Shown here: positions 16,949 to 24,522 of the stretch, one piece after another
How positions within the stretch are numbered: the stretch's first letter is position 1
How the letters are laid out: the number at the start of each line of letters is the position of its first letter
Assembly: GCA_964371945.1 (NCBI GenBank)
Contig: CAYJPA010000068.1
Location: 1-33,266 of the forward strand
Origin: CAYJPA01 sp964371945
Lineage (GTDB): Bacteria; Chloroflexota; Chloroflexia; Thermomicrobiales; UBA6265
DNA length: 33,266 nt
Reading direction: 5' to 3'
Notes under the pieces: model-generated
Databases searched by the model: none
The model's input: the letters and a program-made list of their open reading frames with translations, nothing else
Told to the model about the DNA's origin: nothing
Translations under genes and position numbers: made by a program

Positions 16949-17395
16949 TTACCTCACTGCCGGCATCTCCAGCCCGCCCAAACCTAACGCCACCCGGAGC
17001 TCTTGCGGACCTCCCTGGCGAAAGTCGAACTCCCCTCTCACGTCCACCGTTTCCGGTGCGCCGAATAACTCCGCGAACTGAATGGCGGACACGGAAATGG
17101 GTCTGATCGCGCACCGGCAATGCGGGTGCGCCCGCTTGCTATCCGCGACCTCGAAGCTCGAAAAGAGCTTGTGTTGGGCGTGTTTCAAGCACGCTGAACA
17201 GCTAACGCACGATGCCATGCCCGTCACCGCGTCGATTGCAAATGGATCGAACGCATACACGGTCAGATTGCGGTTCGCAATCCCAGCCAGCGATGGTCGT
17301 GACCGTACCAGTCCGCTCGCCGCTACAGCAAGTGCGCCGAAGATCCGGCCCAGCTGACGTCGCGTTATCCGACTGGCAAATGGTCCCGCGCTCAA
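16949..17395 (-). CDS. Secreted Cys-rich protein with possible Tat signal and CxxCxxC motif
   Basis: A roughly 148-residue protein. TTG 17393-17395 is preferred because GGGAGAG lies six bases upstream; an ATG five codons earlier has no ribosome binding site. The N-terminus SRITRRQLGRIFGALAVAAS has two arginines followed by a hydrophobic stretch, like a twin-arginine signal. The mature part has CVSCSACLKHAQHKLF (CxxCxxC then H), then RAHPHCRCAIRPIS (HxHCxC). Five cysteines and several histidines within about 40 residues suggest a metal or Fe-S site, or a disulfide-stapled domain. I recall similar Cys/His modules in small exported proteins of Actinobacteria and Chloroflexi, but I cannot name a family. 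Confidence 0.55.
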   Translation of the reverse strand: MSAGPFASRITRRQLGRIFGALAVAASGLVRSRPSLAGIANRNLTVYAFDPFAIDAVTGMASCVSCSACLKHAQHKLFSSFEVADSKRAHPHCRCAIRPISVSAIQFAELFGAPETVDVRGEFDFRQGGPQELRVALGLGGLEMPAVR

Positions 17396-17500
17396 TGCAA
17401 TCTCTCCCATTTCCGCGCAAGTGTTAACTCTGGTGAGACCGCTAAACTACTCCTCACCTTACGAATTGTCAATCACTGCTGAATCGAAGAGAGAAAACGA

Positions 17501-17528
17501 TTGCATGTGGCTATGCTGTAGCTACAAT
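17501..17528 (+). promoter_or_regulatory. Promoter of the BrnT/BrnA-type pair with palindromic operator
   Basis: TTGCAT (17501-17506) and TACAAT (17523-17528) are separated by 16 bases and resemble a sigma-70 promoter. The 10-bp perfect palindrome TGTAGCTACA (17517-17526) overlaps the -10 box. The promoter lies just upstream of the toxin ATG at 17545. Autorepression by the antitoxin is the rule for type II toxin-antitoxin operons, so this palindrome is a good operator candidate. Assignment is inference. Confidence 0.5.
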
Positions 17529-17544
17529 TGGAGTTAAACGAGAA

Positions 17545-17817
17545 ATGCCGAACTGGCGATCTCCAGAATTCGATTGGGACGACGGCAACATCGATCACCT
17601 CATCGAACGGCATAATGTCTACCCAGATGAGATCGAGCAGGCCTTTGCCGGAAGAATCTTCGTGCGACGAATAGGGCCGCACTATGAGGTTTTTGGTCGA
17701 GACGATAACGGACGCTACCTTTTCATGCTCTGCGTTCCTCGGTGGAATAGAATTCGGGTGTTTTCGGCCCGGAGCATGACCGATTCAGAAAGGAGGACCT
17801 ATGAGCGACACTCTTGA
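17545..17817 (+). CDS. BrnT-like type II toxin
   Basis: A 90-residue protein of the BrnT fold (RelE-like RNase toxin family). It starts MPNWRSPEFDWDDGNIDHLI, matching the usual F-x-W-D-x-x-K/N-x-x-H-N opening. It contains NVYPDEIEQAFAG (the VSFEEA-type helix) and ends RIRVFSARSMTDSERRTYER, matching the RxISARxAxxxERxxYE end of BrnT, which carries the catalytic Arg/Glu residues. BrnT toxins cleave RNA and arrest growth. The stop overlaps the start of the next gene by 17 bp, a sign of translational coupling. GGAG ten bases before the ATG is the likely ribosome binding site. Confidence 0.85.
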   Translation: MPNWRSPEFDWDDGNIDHLIERHNVYPDEIEQAFAGRIFVRRIGPHYEVFGRDDNGRYLFMLCVPRWNRIRVFSARSMTDSERRTYERHS

Positions 17818-18199
17818 GCCAAAAGGGATACTGCCGTATTCCCCAGAGAACTATCCGGAAAAGGTTCCTGAATTCGCGACCGAAGAGGAAACGCGCGATT
17901 TCTGGGACACCCACGATTTTAGCTATTACTGGGATCAGTTCGAAACGGTTCTGGACACTCGAGGGGAGTTTCTGCCCGACGACGTTCGCGTCCGATCGAC
18001 CGCAAAGAGACGGCCGGGCTCGGTGCCGATGGAATCGCTGACCATCCGCCTTTCAACACCGGAAGTGGACGGGATCAAAATCGTCGCCGAACGACAGGAG
18101 ATCTGGTATCAGGATTTGCTGCGCACCTGGATCACAGAACGACTCGAGCTTGAATTAGCCGCACTTAGCGAGCAACGTGTCGAAAAGAAAGCCTCCTGA
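17801..18199 (+). CDS. BrnA/CopG-type antitoxin
   Basis: A 132-residue partner of the BrnT-like toxin. ATG 17801 lies inside the toxin gene and has a strong AGGAGG four bases upstream. The first part contains FATEEETRDFWDTHDFSYYW, a motif I know from CopG-family antitoxins of this type, which wraps the toxin. The second part, from about residue 80 (ESLTIRLSTPEVDGIKIVAE), looks like a DNA-binding ribbon-helix-helix domain, followed by YQDLLRTWITERLELEL. It should neutralise the toxin and repress the promoter at 17501-17528. Confidence 0.85.
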   Translation: MSDTLEPKGILPYSPENYPEKVPEFATEEETRDFWDTHDFSYYWDQFETVLDTRGEFLPDDVRVRSTAKRRPGSVPMESLTIRLSTPEVDGIKIVAERQEIWYQDLLRTWITERLELELAALSEQRVEKKAS

Positions 18200-18221
18200 C
18201 AAGGATCCGATGAGCGCCGAC

Positions 18222-19262
18222 CTAACTCAACAGCAGCGTTGCATACACGGCCAGCCAGTGCTCGACCATATAGTCGCTCCCGGTCACATGCGGTAGCGCG
18301 GCATCAGCATGACGTTCGGCGGCCGCGAGCATCGGCGCGATCCTCGGATCACCCTCCGGCAATCGCTCGCCGATCGCGACGAAATCCCAGGCCCGGCTCA
18401 GATTCAACCCGTGCAAATGCGCGGTCTGCCCGTCGGACGAGTCCGCGACCGTCGCCGGCTTGAACAGTACGTCCGGTCGGCTCTCCACAAGCCCTGGCAA
18501 AAACCGCTCGAGCCATGCCGGAAACTCGTCCGGAGGAAGAATCCGCGACATCAGCTCCGCCTCGGAGAGACCGGCGGAGAGAAAGTCGGCGCCGGACGGC
18601 TCGTACCGCACCGGATATTCGGTGTCCGCGCTGAACCATCTCGTTGACACCAGGTAAATGGCATCGAGCAAGCGGCTGTCGCCGCGTGCGGCGGAGTGCG
18701 CGGCGTAGTCGAGTGAACGCGACATCGAAAAGGCGGTATTGGGGTGTAGGCCGGTTCGGTGTGGGTAGGTCATCGCCGGCAGCCAGCTCGCCAGTCCAAT
18801 TGAAAGCTGATCCGCCAGCGGCTGGACCTCGTTTGCCCACCGCTTCGCGTCCGGGTCGTCCCAGTTCAGAAGCTCGTGCTGAAGGGTGAGCAGCCAACCC
18901 CAGCCATAAGGGCGCTCGAACAAGCGATGATTTGGATCGGCGAAGAACTCGGCCTCTTTCGCGATATTGGCCCGCGTCAGCAGCTCGTTCAGTGTCGCGC
19001 GCGCCTTCTCGCCCGGAGTTTCGTCCGGGAAGAGCCGCAGCAACCGCACGATGACCCAATGCATTTCGACGCACGAATGCCAGTCGAACGAGCCGAAGAA
19101 CGCGGGATGAAGCTCACGATGAGAAGGATATGGACCCGGCCCGGCCGCGATGAAATAGGGCATCACCGGGTACTCGCGAAGCGCGCACTCCAACGCGGTC
19201 TCGACGTAGCTGCCGGCCGACGCGCGAAGCCGTTCAAGCCGGTCCTCTCGATTGAACGTCAT
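18222..19262 (-). CDS. DUF2891-family protein
   Basis: A 346-residue cytoplasmic protein matching the DUF2891 family. Typical blocks are HPAFFGSFDWHSCVEMHW near residue 55, FERPYGWGWLLTLQHEL near 120, and HTGLHP-type (YPHRTGLHPNTAFSM) near 170. The C-terminal part has GLNLSRAWDFVAI. The many conserved His, Trp and Arg residues and the alpha-helical pattern resemble (alpha/alpha)6-barrel glycoside-processing enzymes. No biochemical role is established for the family as far as I know. ATG 19260-19262 has GGAG six bases upstream. The gene ends 23 bp from the antitoxin gene, which converges with it. Confidence 0.85.
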   Translation of the reverse strand: MTFNREDRLERLRASAGSYVETALECALREYPVMPYFIAAGPGPYPSHRELHPAFFGSFDWHSCVEMHWVIVRLLRLFPDETPGEKARATLNELLTRANIAKEAEFFADPNHRLFERPYGWGWLLTLQHELLNWDDPDAKRWANEVQPLADQLSIGLASWLPAMTYPHRTGLHPNTAFSMSRSLDYAAHSAARGDSRLLDAIYLVSTRWFSADTEYPVRYEPSGADFLSAGLSEAELMSRILPPDEFPAWLERFLPGLVESRPDVLFKPATVADSSDGQTAHLHGLNLSRAWDFVAIGERLPEGDPRIAPMLAAAERHADAALPHVTGSDYMVEHWLAVYATLLLS

Positions 19263-19306
19263 TGTTGACTCCACTCGTTGAGTCTGTGCGGGTCGGCCGT
19301 CAGCCG

Positions 19307-20671
19307 TTACGATTTGGCCACCGGATAGGCGAGCCGGCCGCCGAATCGCATGAACCGGACGCTGCCCGACCGGTCAAGCAGGATTTCGGCCAGATTGCCG
19401 TCCAGCACGCCTCCCTCGGCTCTGAAGATGCGCTCTCCGACCGGTCGCAGCGTGAACGGATCGCCAGGTGTCTCCTCGCCGGAGAACGGATTGCGATGGA
19501 CGCGTGTGACGTTGTAACCGCCGTTCTCGACCGTCAGGGTGAGATCGCCGAGACCGTGGGTGTAGGTTCCGGCGAATCGGGCCAGGTCGGAATCGGAGCG
19601 CTTCACGATCTCGAGCGGCGGCGAAACAAGTCCGAGCAGCCGCTCAAGCGCGGCCTCGCAAATCTTTGTGTGCGCGGCCCCGCCGTCGTTGTGATTCGTG
19701 AAGATCGCGATCGCGAATCCCTTCGCCGGCACCGTCGTCAACCGTGCGGCGAACCCGTTGGTCGCGCCGTTGTGCTCGATGATCAACTCGCCGCCAATTT
19801 CGTTCCGCGACCAGCCGAGGCCGCGGGTCTTGTACGCCTCGGAGTCGATGTGCTTGGCCTGCATCTGCCGCGCGGAAGCGGACGACAAGACGCGCTTCCC
19901 GTCCAGCTCCCCACCTTGCAGGTGCATCCTGGCGAACCGCAGCAGCGCGGCGACGTTCGTGCTCACACCGCCGGCCGGATTGGAGCGGCGGGGAATCGGC
20001 CACGGGGTCGAGACCTTCAGCTTCGTGTCATCGTCTCCCTTTGCATGCCCGACCGCGACCGCATGCAGGATCGCTTCATCCGAAAAGTAGGTCGCGCGCT
20101 CCATGCCGAGCGGACCGAAGACACGCTCCCTCATCAGTGCCTCGAATCCCTGACCGGTCACCAGCTCCGCCGCGCGGCCCGCCAGGTCGAACCCGGCGTT
20201 GCAATAGGTATAGACGTCGCCCGGAGCGGTTTGCTGAGGCAGATCGCCGAACGCCGCCACCGCTTTCGCCAACGCGTCGTCGCCGCGCCCCTGATCGTCG
20301 AACCGGTCGCCATAGAAGCCGGCCATGTGGGTTAGCAGATGGCGGATCGTGATCGAATTGCGTGCGTTCTCATCCGCCAAAGGCAGGGTCGGGACGTAGG
20401 TGATGACCGTGGTGTCGAGATCGAGCTTGCCCTCTTCCACCAAGGTCATGATCAAGGTGGTGGTGAAGATCTTGCTGATCGAGCCGATCTGAAAGAGGGT
20501 CTCCGGCGTCACCGGGACACCGGTTTCGACATTCGCGATGCCGAATCCGGCAACTTCGACCGTATCGCCGTCCAAAATCCCGATCGTCAGACCCGGCACA
20601 TGCCATTGCTGCATCTCTGCCTTGATTGTCGCCTCGAGCCTGCCGATCCGCGAACCGTTAACTGTCGTCAT
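19307..20671 (-). CDS. Beta-lactamase-fold serine hydrolase (cytoplasmic)
   Basis: A 454-residue S12-type hydrolase without a signal peptide. The SxxK nucleophile motif is IGSISKIFT (about residues 62-70), the tyrosine motif is VYTYCNAGF (YxN) and the third motif is IIEHNGATNG, HNG in place of the usual KTG. The C-terminal beta-rich region begins near FAGTYTHGLGDLTL. ATG 20671 follows GGAGAGAG. It lies 45 bp upstream of the DUF2891 gene on the same strand, so they probably form a two-gene operon. It is only distantly similar to the secreted paralogue at 9589-11622. Esterase or D-aminopeptidase activity is possible; nothing fixes the substrate. Confidence 0.9.
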   Translation of the reverse strand: MTTVNGSRIGRLEATIKAEMQQWHVPGLTIGILDGDTVEVAGFGIANVETGVPVTPETLFQIGSISKIFTTTLIMTLVEEGKLDLDTTVITYVPTLPLADENARNSITIRHLLTHMAGFYGDRFDDQGRGDDALAKAVAAFGDLPQQTAPGDVYTYCNAGFDLAGRAAELVTGQGFEALMRERVFGPLGMERATYFSDEAILHAVAVGHAKGDDDTKLKVSTPWPIPRRSNPAGGVSTNVAALLRFARMHLQGGELDGKRVLSSASARQMQAKHIDSEAYKTRGLGWSRNEIGGELIIEHNGATNGFAARLTTVPAKGFAIAIFTNHNDGGAAHTKICEAALERLLGLVSPPLEIVKRSDSDLARFAGTYTHGLGDLTLTVENGGYNVTRVHRNPFSGEETPGDPFTLRPVGERIFRAEGGVLDGNLAEILLDRSGSVRFMRFGGRLAYPVAKS

Positions 20672-20866
20672 CTCTCTCCGTACCCCCCAAATGTCGACCG
20701 AACCGCAATGGGTTCATTGTCGCCGAACCCGCGATGGCTCGCTTCGCTCGTGCTTGTGAAAATCGAAGGCGACTCTCCTCGCGCCGCGATTCGGGGCGCT
20801 GCTAAAGTACGGGCAAGAGACCTGGAATATCCGAGGGTTCGTCGATCCACCCAGGAGTTGACTTTA

Positions 20867-21637
20867 ATGATCGCCCGGCGAAGCGTTCTCCTCGGGGCAC
20901 TTGCCTCGATTCCAATGATCGGGGTCAGTTCGCACAGCGGATTGGCTCAAGACGGCTCCCCGCCTCCGAACCTGCGACTTTCGCTCAAGGTCGATGGAAT
21001 GAGCGATCCAATCTTGGTCCGGAGCACGGTCGACCGCACTGCCCGGGTGCTGGTCAACCGTGCGACGTTGCTCGGAGCGGCAACGGTTTCGAGCACGGTG
21101 ACCGACGATCTCCGGATCGTGCTCGACCTCGCCGGTCTGCCCGACCCCGAGCGCGCGGTCGACACCCTGACGACACGGGGACTGGTCGAAATCATCAATC
21201 CACTCGGTCAGTTTCTGGAAGCCGGCGCGGGCGTGATCACGTCGATCGGCGGCGATCCATGGCCGGACGCGGAGGGCGTCACGATCCTGGTGACGCACGC
21301 GCCGGTGTTCGAGACGATCATCAGCAGTGAGGACATCGTCGAGGCGTACGCATTCGAGGATCAGTTTGGGGCACCGGTTGTCGGGTTCACGCTGAGTCGA
21401 CGCGCCGCCGAGGATTTCGAAGCCTACACCGCGGCCAATATCGGACTGCCGATGTCGATCGTGGTCGACAACCGCGTCGTCTCGACGCCGGTGGTCATGG
21501 CGCCGATCTCGATCGGCGGCGAAATCCAAGGTCTTTCCAGTGAAGAGGTCGACGCGCTGGTCATCCAGCTCTCGTCTCCCCCGCTTCCCGCACGGATTGA
21601 AATCGACCGCGTGCAGATCGATCCCGAAGCCACGTGA
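20867..21637 (+). CDS. Exported protein with a SecD P1-head-like domain
   Basis: ATG 20867 follows AGGAG (20853-20857). The N-terminus MIARRSVLLGALASIPMIGV is a signal peptide with paired arginines, ending near SGLAQDG. The mature part resembles the periplasmic P1 region of SecD: a ferredoxin-like half (RVLVNRATLLGAATVSSTV) and DPERAVDTLTTRGLVEIINP, then AYAFEDQFGAPVVGFTLSR and the hallmark SIVVDNRVVSTPVVMAPIS with GGEIQGLSSEEVDAL. In SecD this domain precedes six membrane helices; here the protein stops at 256 residues with none. It is therefore a stand-alone secreted domain, not a translocase subunit. Its role is unknown. Confidence 0.75.
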   Translation: MIARRSVLLGALASIPMIGVSSHSGLAQDGSPPPNLRLSLKVDGMSDPILVRSTVDRTARVLVNRATLLGAATVSSTVTDDLRIVLDLAGLPDPERAVDTLTTRGLVEIINPLGQFLEAGAGVITSIGGDPWPDAEGVTILVTHAPVFETIISSEDIVEAYAFEDQFGAPVVGFTLSRRAAEDFEAYTAANIGLPMSIVVDNRVVSTPVVMAPISIGGEIQGLSSEEVDALVIQLSSPPLPARIEIDRVQIDPEAT

Positions 21638-21818
21638 TTTAGGCGGACGGCTGCTCGATCCGCGAAGGCAATGGGATTCGCTCAGTGCTGGCGGGTGGCA
21701 ACAAATGGCAACCATCGGCAACAGTTTTCGTGATGTTGCAGGCTGGGGCCGCGGTTTGTTGCCGGGTCGAAGTGATGTGATTATGTCGCGTTGCGTGCGC
21801 GCCGAAGGGGATCGTCGT

Positions 21819-21939
21819 AGCCCTGGAAGGGCTTTGTTGGCGTAGCCCGGTCAATTCATTGCCGGGCGGGGCCGGATTGCACGCGGGCTCCAGACCGGAA
21901 TAAATTCCAGTGCTATTCCGACGAAGCCCTTCCAGGGCT
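21819..21939. repeat. Head-to-head pair of two-hairpin repeats, family 2 (copies A and B)
   Basis: Copy A (plus strand, 21819-21867) has hairpin 1 with stem AGCCCT/AGGGCT around GGA, an 11-base linker, then hairpin 2 with GCCCGG/CCGGGC and CAAT/ATTG, with a bulged T. Copy B (minus strand, 21894-21939) has the same hairpin 1, but its hairpin 2 uses ACTGGAA/TTCCGGT around TTTA. The T-G pair in copy B is a wobble only on the repeat's own strand; on the other strand it is a C-A mismatch. The two copies face each other. About 25 bp further on lies a weaker hairpin (21966-21995). The rest of 21638-22164 holds no gene that I can see. Confidence 0.75.
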
Positions 21940-22164
21940 GAGAACGGGCTTCCGACCTGCTTCCCGGAATTTCATTCGCCCGGGAGCGAATTTCCATCCT
22001 ACGTCTCGCCAAGATGTCACCCGCCGCTGCGAGATGTGATCGATCCTGAGGGCTTTGTAGAAACAGTCTGACAATCAGCCTGTCATGGGCGAATCGCATT
22101 TGGACAGATCTCGCTTCCAAAAGCTATCTGCGCTTGTTAGGATTGGAGGCAGCAGGAGCGGTTC

Positions 22165-22440
22165 ATGAGCATTAACCTAACACCCGGCGTGGAAAAGCGA
22201 ATCCAAGACTGGATCGACCGCGGGGATTACCCAGATGCCGACTCCGTGGTCGACAAGGCGCTGCGAGTACTCGAAGAACAAGAGCAAGCCCGCTTTCTTC
22301 GGTTGCGCGAGCTGGTGCAGGCTGGGTTTGCGAGCGGCGATGGCGGCGTAGGAACCCCGGAACTTTGGGAGGAGATCGCGCGCGAGGCGGATGAGGCAGA
22401 TCGCCTGGGATTACCGATCCGTCGTGAAGTCCAGCCTTAA
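22165..22440 (+). CDS. ParD-like antitoxin, orphan
   Basis: A 91-residue ParD/CC2985-family antitoxin. It starts MSINLTPGVEKRIQDWIDRG, the ribbon-helix-helix DNA-binding domain, and continues with YPDADSVVDKALRVLEEQE. The acidic C-terminal toxin-binding tail ends EADEADRLGLPIRREVQP. The last part closely matches the second ParD at 32811-33089, which ends EADRRGLPISDDVQP. AGGAGCGG precedes the ATG. Upstream, TGACA and TGTCA form an inverted repeat near 22069-22085 that could be its operator. The partner toxin that should overlap its 3' end is reduced to a stub (22424-22528), so this antitoxin has no functional partner here. Confidence 0.85.
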   Translation: MSINLTPGVEKRIQDWIDRGDYPDADSVVDKALRVLEEQEQARFLRLRELVQAGFASGDGGVGTPELWEEIAREADEADRLGLPIRREVQP

Positions 22441-22528
22441 CTACCGCTTCACCAAAGAAGCCACGCTCGGAAACAATCGACCGTGGCGACGAAGCCCTTC
22501 AATGGATGAGAGCGTTCGCGGATCGTAG
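22424..22528 (+). pseudogene. ParE-like toxin remnant, N-terminal stub only
   Basis: GTG 22424 overlaps the end of the ParD-like gene by 17 bp, the same arrangement as the intact ParD/ParE pair at 33076. The frame starts VKSSLNYRFTKEA, which matches the first strand and helix start of ParE toxins (MxxxLxxRxTxEA). It then runs into unrelated sequence and a decayed copy of the family 2 repeat, with a stop at 22526-22528. About 80 or more residues of the toxin are gone. The break point coincides with the repeat cluster. Confidence 0.6.
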
Positions 22529-22666
22529 CCCTGGAAGGGCTTTGTCGGCGTAGCACTGGAATTTATTCCGGTGCGGTTCCCGAGTGCTAATCAATTGATC
22601 GTGTGCAATCTAGCCCCGCCCGGCAATAAATTGACCGGGCTACGCCGACGAAACCCTTCCAGGGTT
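22488..22666. repeat. Family 2 repeats: decayed copy F and head-to-head copies C and D
   Basis: Copy C (plus, 22527-22574) has hairpin 1 AGCCCT/AGGGCT and hairpin 2 GCACTGGAA/TTCCGGTGC around TTTA, with one T-G wobble. Copy D (minus, 22618-22666) has hairpin 1 AACCCT/AGGGTT, a compensated change, and hairpin 2 GCCCGG/CCGGGC plus CAAT/ATTG. They face each other like copies A and B. A minus-strand fragment at 22488-22512 keeps the linker and half of hairpin 1 but has lost pairing. Nothing else is visible between 22529 and 22778. Confidence 0.75.
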
Positions 22667-22778
22667 GAGGTTCATGATCCCCAGCCGGTTGCCGTTATCC
22701 TTTTACCTATGATGGGACGAGGCACGCGGGTGATTTGTCGAGCAGGTGGACGCCGACATACCGCGGGGAGGTCTAGAC

Positions 22779-23285
22779 ATGGCTGAGATCACGGTTGGAC
22801 ATGCGATTGTGCCGGACGGCTACACGATGACCGATCGCGAACAGCGGTTGCTGGATTGGTCGCATGTGCAGGAGCAGATGATCGACGCGATCAACTATTG
22901 GGTGGCGACGACCCGGCCCGATGGGCGGCCGCATGTGTCGCCGACCTGGGCGGTGTGGCATGAGGACCGTCTCTATTTCGACGGCAGTCCGGAGACGCGG
23001 CGGATGAAGAACATGGCCGCGAATCCAAATGTCGCGGTGCATCTGGAGGACGGCACGAAGGCGATCATCGTGGAGGGCATCGCGGGACCGGTCGGCAAAC
23101 CGGCGCGGGAGCTAGCCGAGGCGTTGGTGGTGCTCTATACCGCCAAGTATGAGCCGTTGGGTTACGCGCCGAAAGCGGAGCAGTGGGACGAGGGCGGGTT
23201 GTTCGTGGTGGAACCGGCATTGGCGCTGGCCTGGACCGAGTTCGGGGTCGATATGACGCGGTGGGTGATACGGCGCGAGTGGTAG
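22779..23285 (+). CDS. Pyridoxamine 5'-phosphate oxidase-family (split-barrel flavin/F420) protein
   Basis: A 168-residue protein of the PNPOx-like split-barrel group, whose members bind FMN or F420 as dimers. The barrel begins at NYWVATTRPDGRPHVSPTWA and continues DRLYFDGSPETRRMKNMAANP (phosphate-binding R/K region), then VAVHLEDGTKAIIVEGIA, and ends AWTEFGVDMTRWVI. ATG 22779 has GGGGAGG seven bases upstream. In this group the closest functional types are F420-dependent reductases and general-stress flavoproteins; I cannot tell which applies. It stands alone between the repeat cluster and the accessory island. Confidence 0.85.
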   Translation: MAEITVGHAIVPDGYTMTDREQRLLDWSHVQEQMIDAINYWVATTRPDGRPHVSPTWAVWHEDRLYFDGSPETRRMKNMAANPNVAVHLEDGTKAIIVEGIAGPVGKPARELAEALVVLYTAKYEPLGYAPKAEQWDEGGLFVVEPALALAWTEFGVDMTRWVIRREW

Positions 23286-23306
23286 GCGCTCGGAGAAGAT
23301 TTGGGG

Positions 23307-23340
23307 TGATCCCCTAAAAGAGAATCACCTCCAACGTCAA
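23307..23340 (+). mobile_element. IS-end fragment (related to the IS3 left end at 25179)
   Basis: The 34 bases starting TGATCCCCTAAAAGAG match 25179-25212 at 29 of 34 positions, and weaker similarity continues for about 30 bases. At 25179 the same sequence lies about 80 bp before a truncated IS3-type OrfA, so it is an insertion-sequence left end. Here no transposase follows. It marks the left side of the accessory island. Confidence 0.55.
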
Positions 23341-23669
23341 TGCTTTTGAGTTACGGCTTCGCGACGCGACGTCTGCGCACGAGAGCCACCCCTGGCCATA
23401 CCGCTACGACTGCGGTGAATCGGTGCAGGAAGCGGAGCGTGCCGTTGCGGAGCTGTGGGACGAAATCCCGGTCATGCTGTGCATGACGATGACGTTGCAC
23501 TCAGCCGTGGATGCCACCGAAGAGAGCCTTCCATACCACTTCTGCACGAGCCGGCTGGTTGAGCGAGTCATCGCGTCGTCGAGGGAATCTTGCACGGATT
23601 CACGGTATGAGACTCTCCGTCTGTATGTCGCGCTTAGGGAATTCGAACCCCTGAATGGCGAGGCAAAGG

Positions 23670-23698
23670 GACGGGACGAGCGCTATGCTTGTCCCGTC
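23670..23698. other. Strong stem-loop upstream of the DUF2971 gene
   Basis: GACGGGAC (23670-23677) pairs perfectly with GTCCCGTC (23691-23698). Inside, a G-T pair and AGC/GCT extend the stem to 12 pairs around the loop GCTAT. It ends 32 bp before the DUF2971 start codon. There is no long T-run, so it is either a weak terminator or a leader structure. About 25 bp to its left (23633-23655) is a tRNA T-arm-like sequence on the minus strand (GGGGTTCGAATTCCC), with no tRNA around it. Confidence 0.4.
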
Positions 23699-23730
23699 GT
23701 TTGCTTGCGCATGGGATATGGAGAACTTGT

Positions 23731-24522
23731 ATGGAGGAACGCGACGCCCGAACGCAGAGGTCGATCTTTCGCTACATGTCCCTGGAGAAATTCCTTTGGC
23801 TCATTGAGTCAGAGAAACTTTGGTTCTCACGACTCGATCAAATCGGAGATGCATTCGAGGGAGCACCAACGAGCGTCGAGTTTCGAAAGCTGTTCGAAAT
23901 CGCTCAGAACGTTGGCGAGTTGTTGGGCAGGCCCTGTCAAGTGAATCGGTATGAGTTTGAGTCCCAGAACCGTCTCATCTTGCAAGCGTTACAGCAGTCC
24001 ATTTACGCGAGTTGTTGGCACCTGGATCCAGGTGATCAGAGCATGGCGATGTGGAAGATCTACGGCGACCGCGGCGTCGCGATCGAGTCGACAATCAATC
24101 GTATAGGGAAGGCGGTTTCGAACGGTTCTTACGAAAATCCTCACGGGAATGACGTGAGTTACATCGCTGACGACGACCATAGCACTCAGTTCATGGACAC
24201 GTGGGGCTTGGTGTTCCGCAAACGCAAATGCTTTAGATTCGAGCAGGAGTATCGATTCGCGGTGCACGTCGAGCATGAAAGGCCCTCGGTAGGTCCGAGC
24301 GGGCTTCCCACTGCCTTCCAACCGCCTCCACCTCCCAGAGGAATCGCACTGGATGTCGATCTGAGGACGCTTATCGTCAAAGTGCACACCGCCCCCTCTT
24401 CTGGTGAAGATCTACTCACGCCTACGCTGCGTGCGATTCTTGACAGATTCAAGCTGGACATCGAAGTTGCTCACTCAGACCTTCTTAACGGTCCTCAGTG
24501 GAGGTTGATCGACGATAGGTGA
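23731..24522 (+). CDS. DUF2971-family protein
   Basis: A 263-residue soluble protein. ATG 23731 follows GGAG with a seven-base spacer. The order of motifs fits DUF2971: FRYMSLEKFLWLIESEKLWF, SRLDQIGDAFEGAPTSVE (the usual DPFEG region), IYASCWHLDPGDQSMAMWKI with YGDRGVAIES, then RKRKCFRFEQEYRFAVHV (the KxxxW/FxxExExR region). The conserved Arg/Glu residues and the serine/histidine-rich CWH strand suggest a nucleotide- or ADP-ribose-handling fold, though no activity is established for the family. DUF2971 genes are often found in accessory and anti-phage islands, which fits the neighbours here. Confidence 0.8.
   Translation: MEERDARTQRSIFRYMSLEKFLWLIESEKLWFSRLDQIGDAFEGAPTSVEFRKLFEIAQNVGELLGRPCQVNRYEFESQNRLILQALQQSIYASCWHLDPGDQSMAMWKIYGDRGVAIESTINRIGKAVSNGSYENPHGNDVSYIADDDHSTQFMDTWGLVFRKRKCFRFEQEYRFAVHVEHERPSVGPSGLPTAFQPPPPPRGIALDVDLRTLIVKVHTAPSSGEDLLTPTLRAILDRFKLDIEVAHSDLLNGPQWRLIDDR

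Noticed and set aside
21819..22666. CRISPR array
   Set aside because: The repeats alternate in orientation, contain two hairpins each, and are not separated by regular spacers; there are no cas genes.
23633..23655. tRNA gene or attachment site on the minus strand, from the T-arm-like GGGGTTCGAATTCCC
   Set aside because: No matching acceptor, D or anticodon arm can be found at the right distances, and no integrase is nearby. At most it is a tRNA fragment left by an old integration.
23423..23944. 173-codon plus-strand frame before the DUF2971 gene
   Set aside because: It overlaps the DUF2971 start in another frame, lacks a ribosome binding site and has no recognisable domain.
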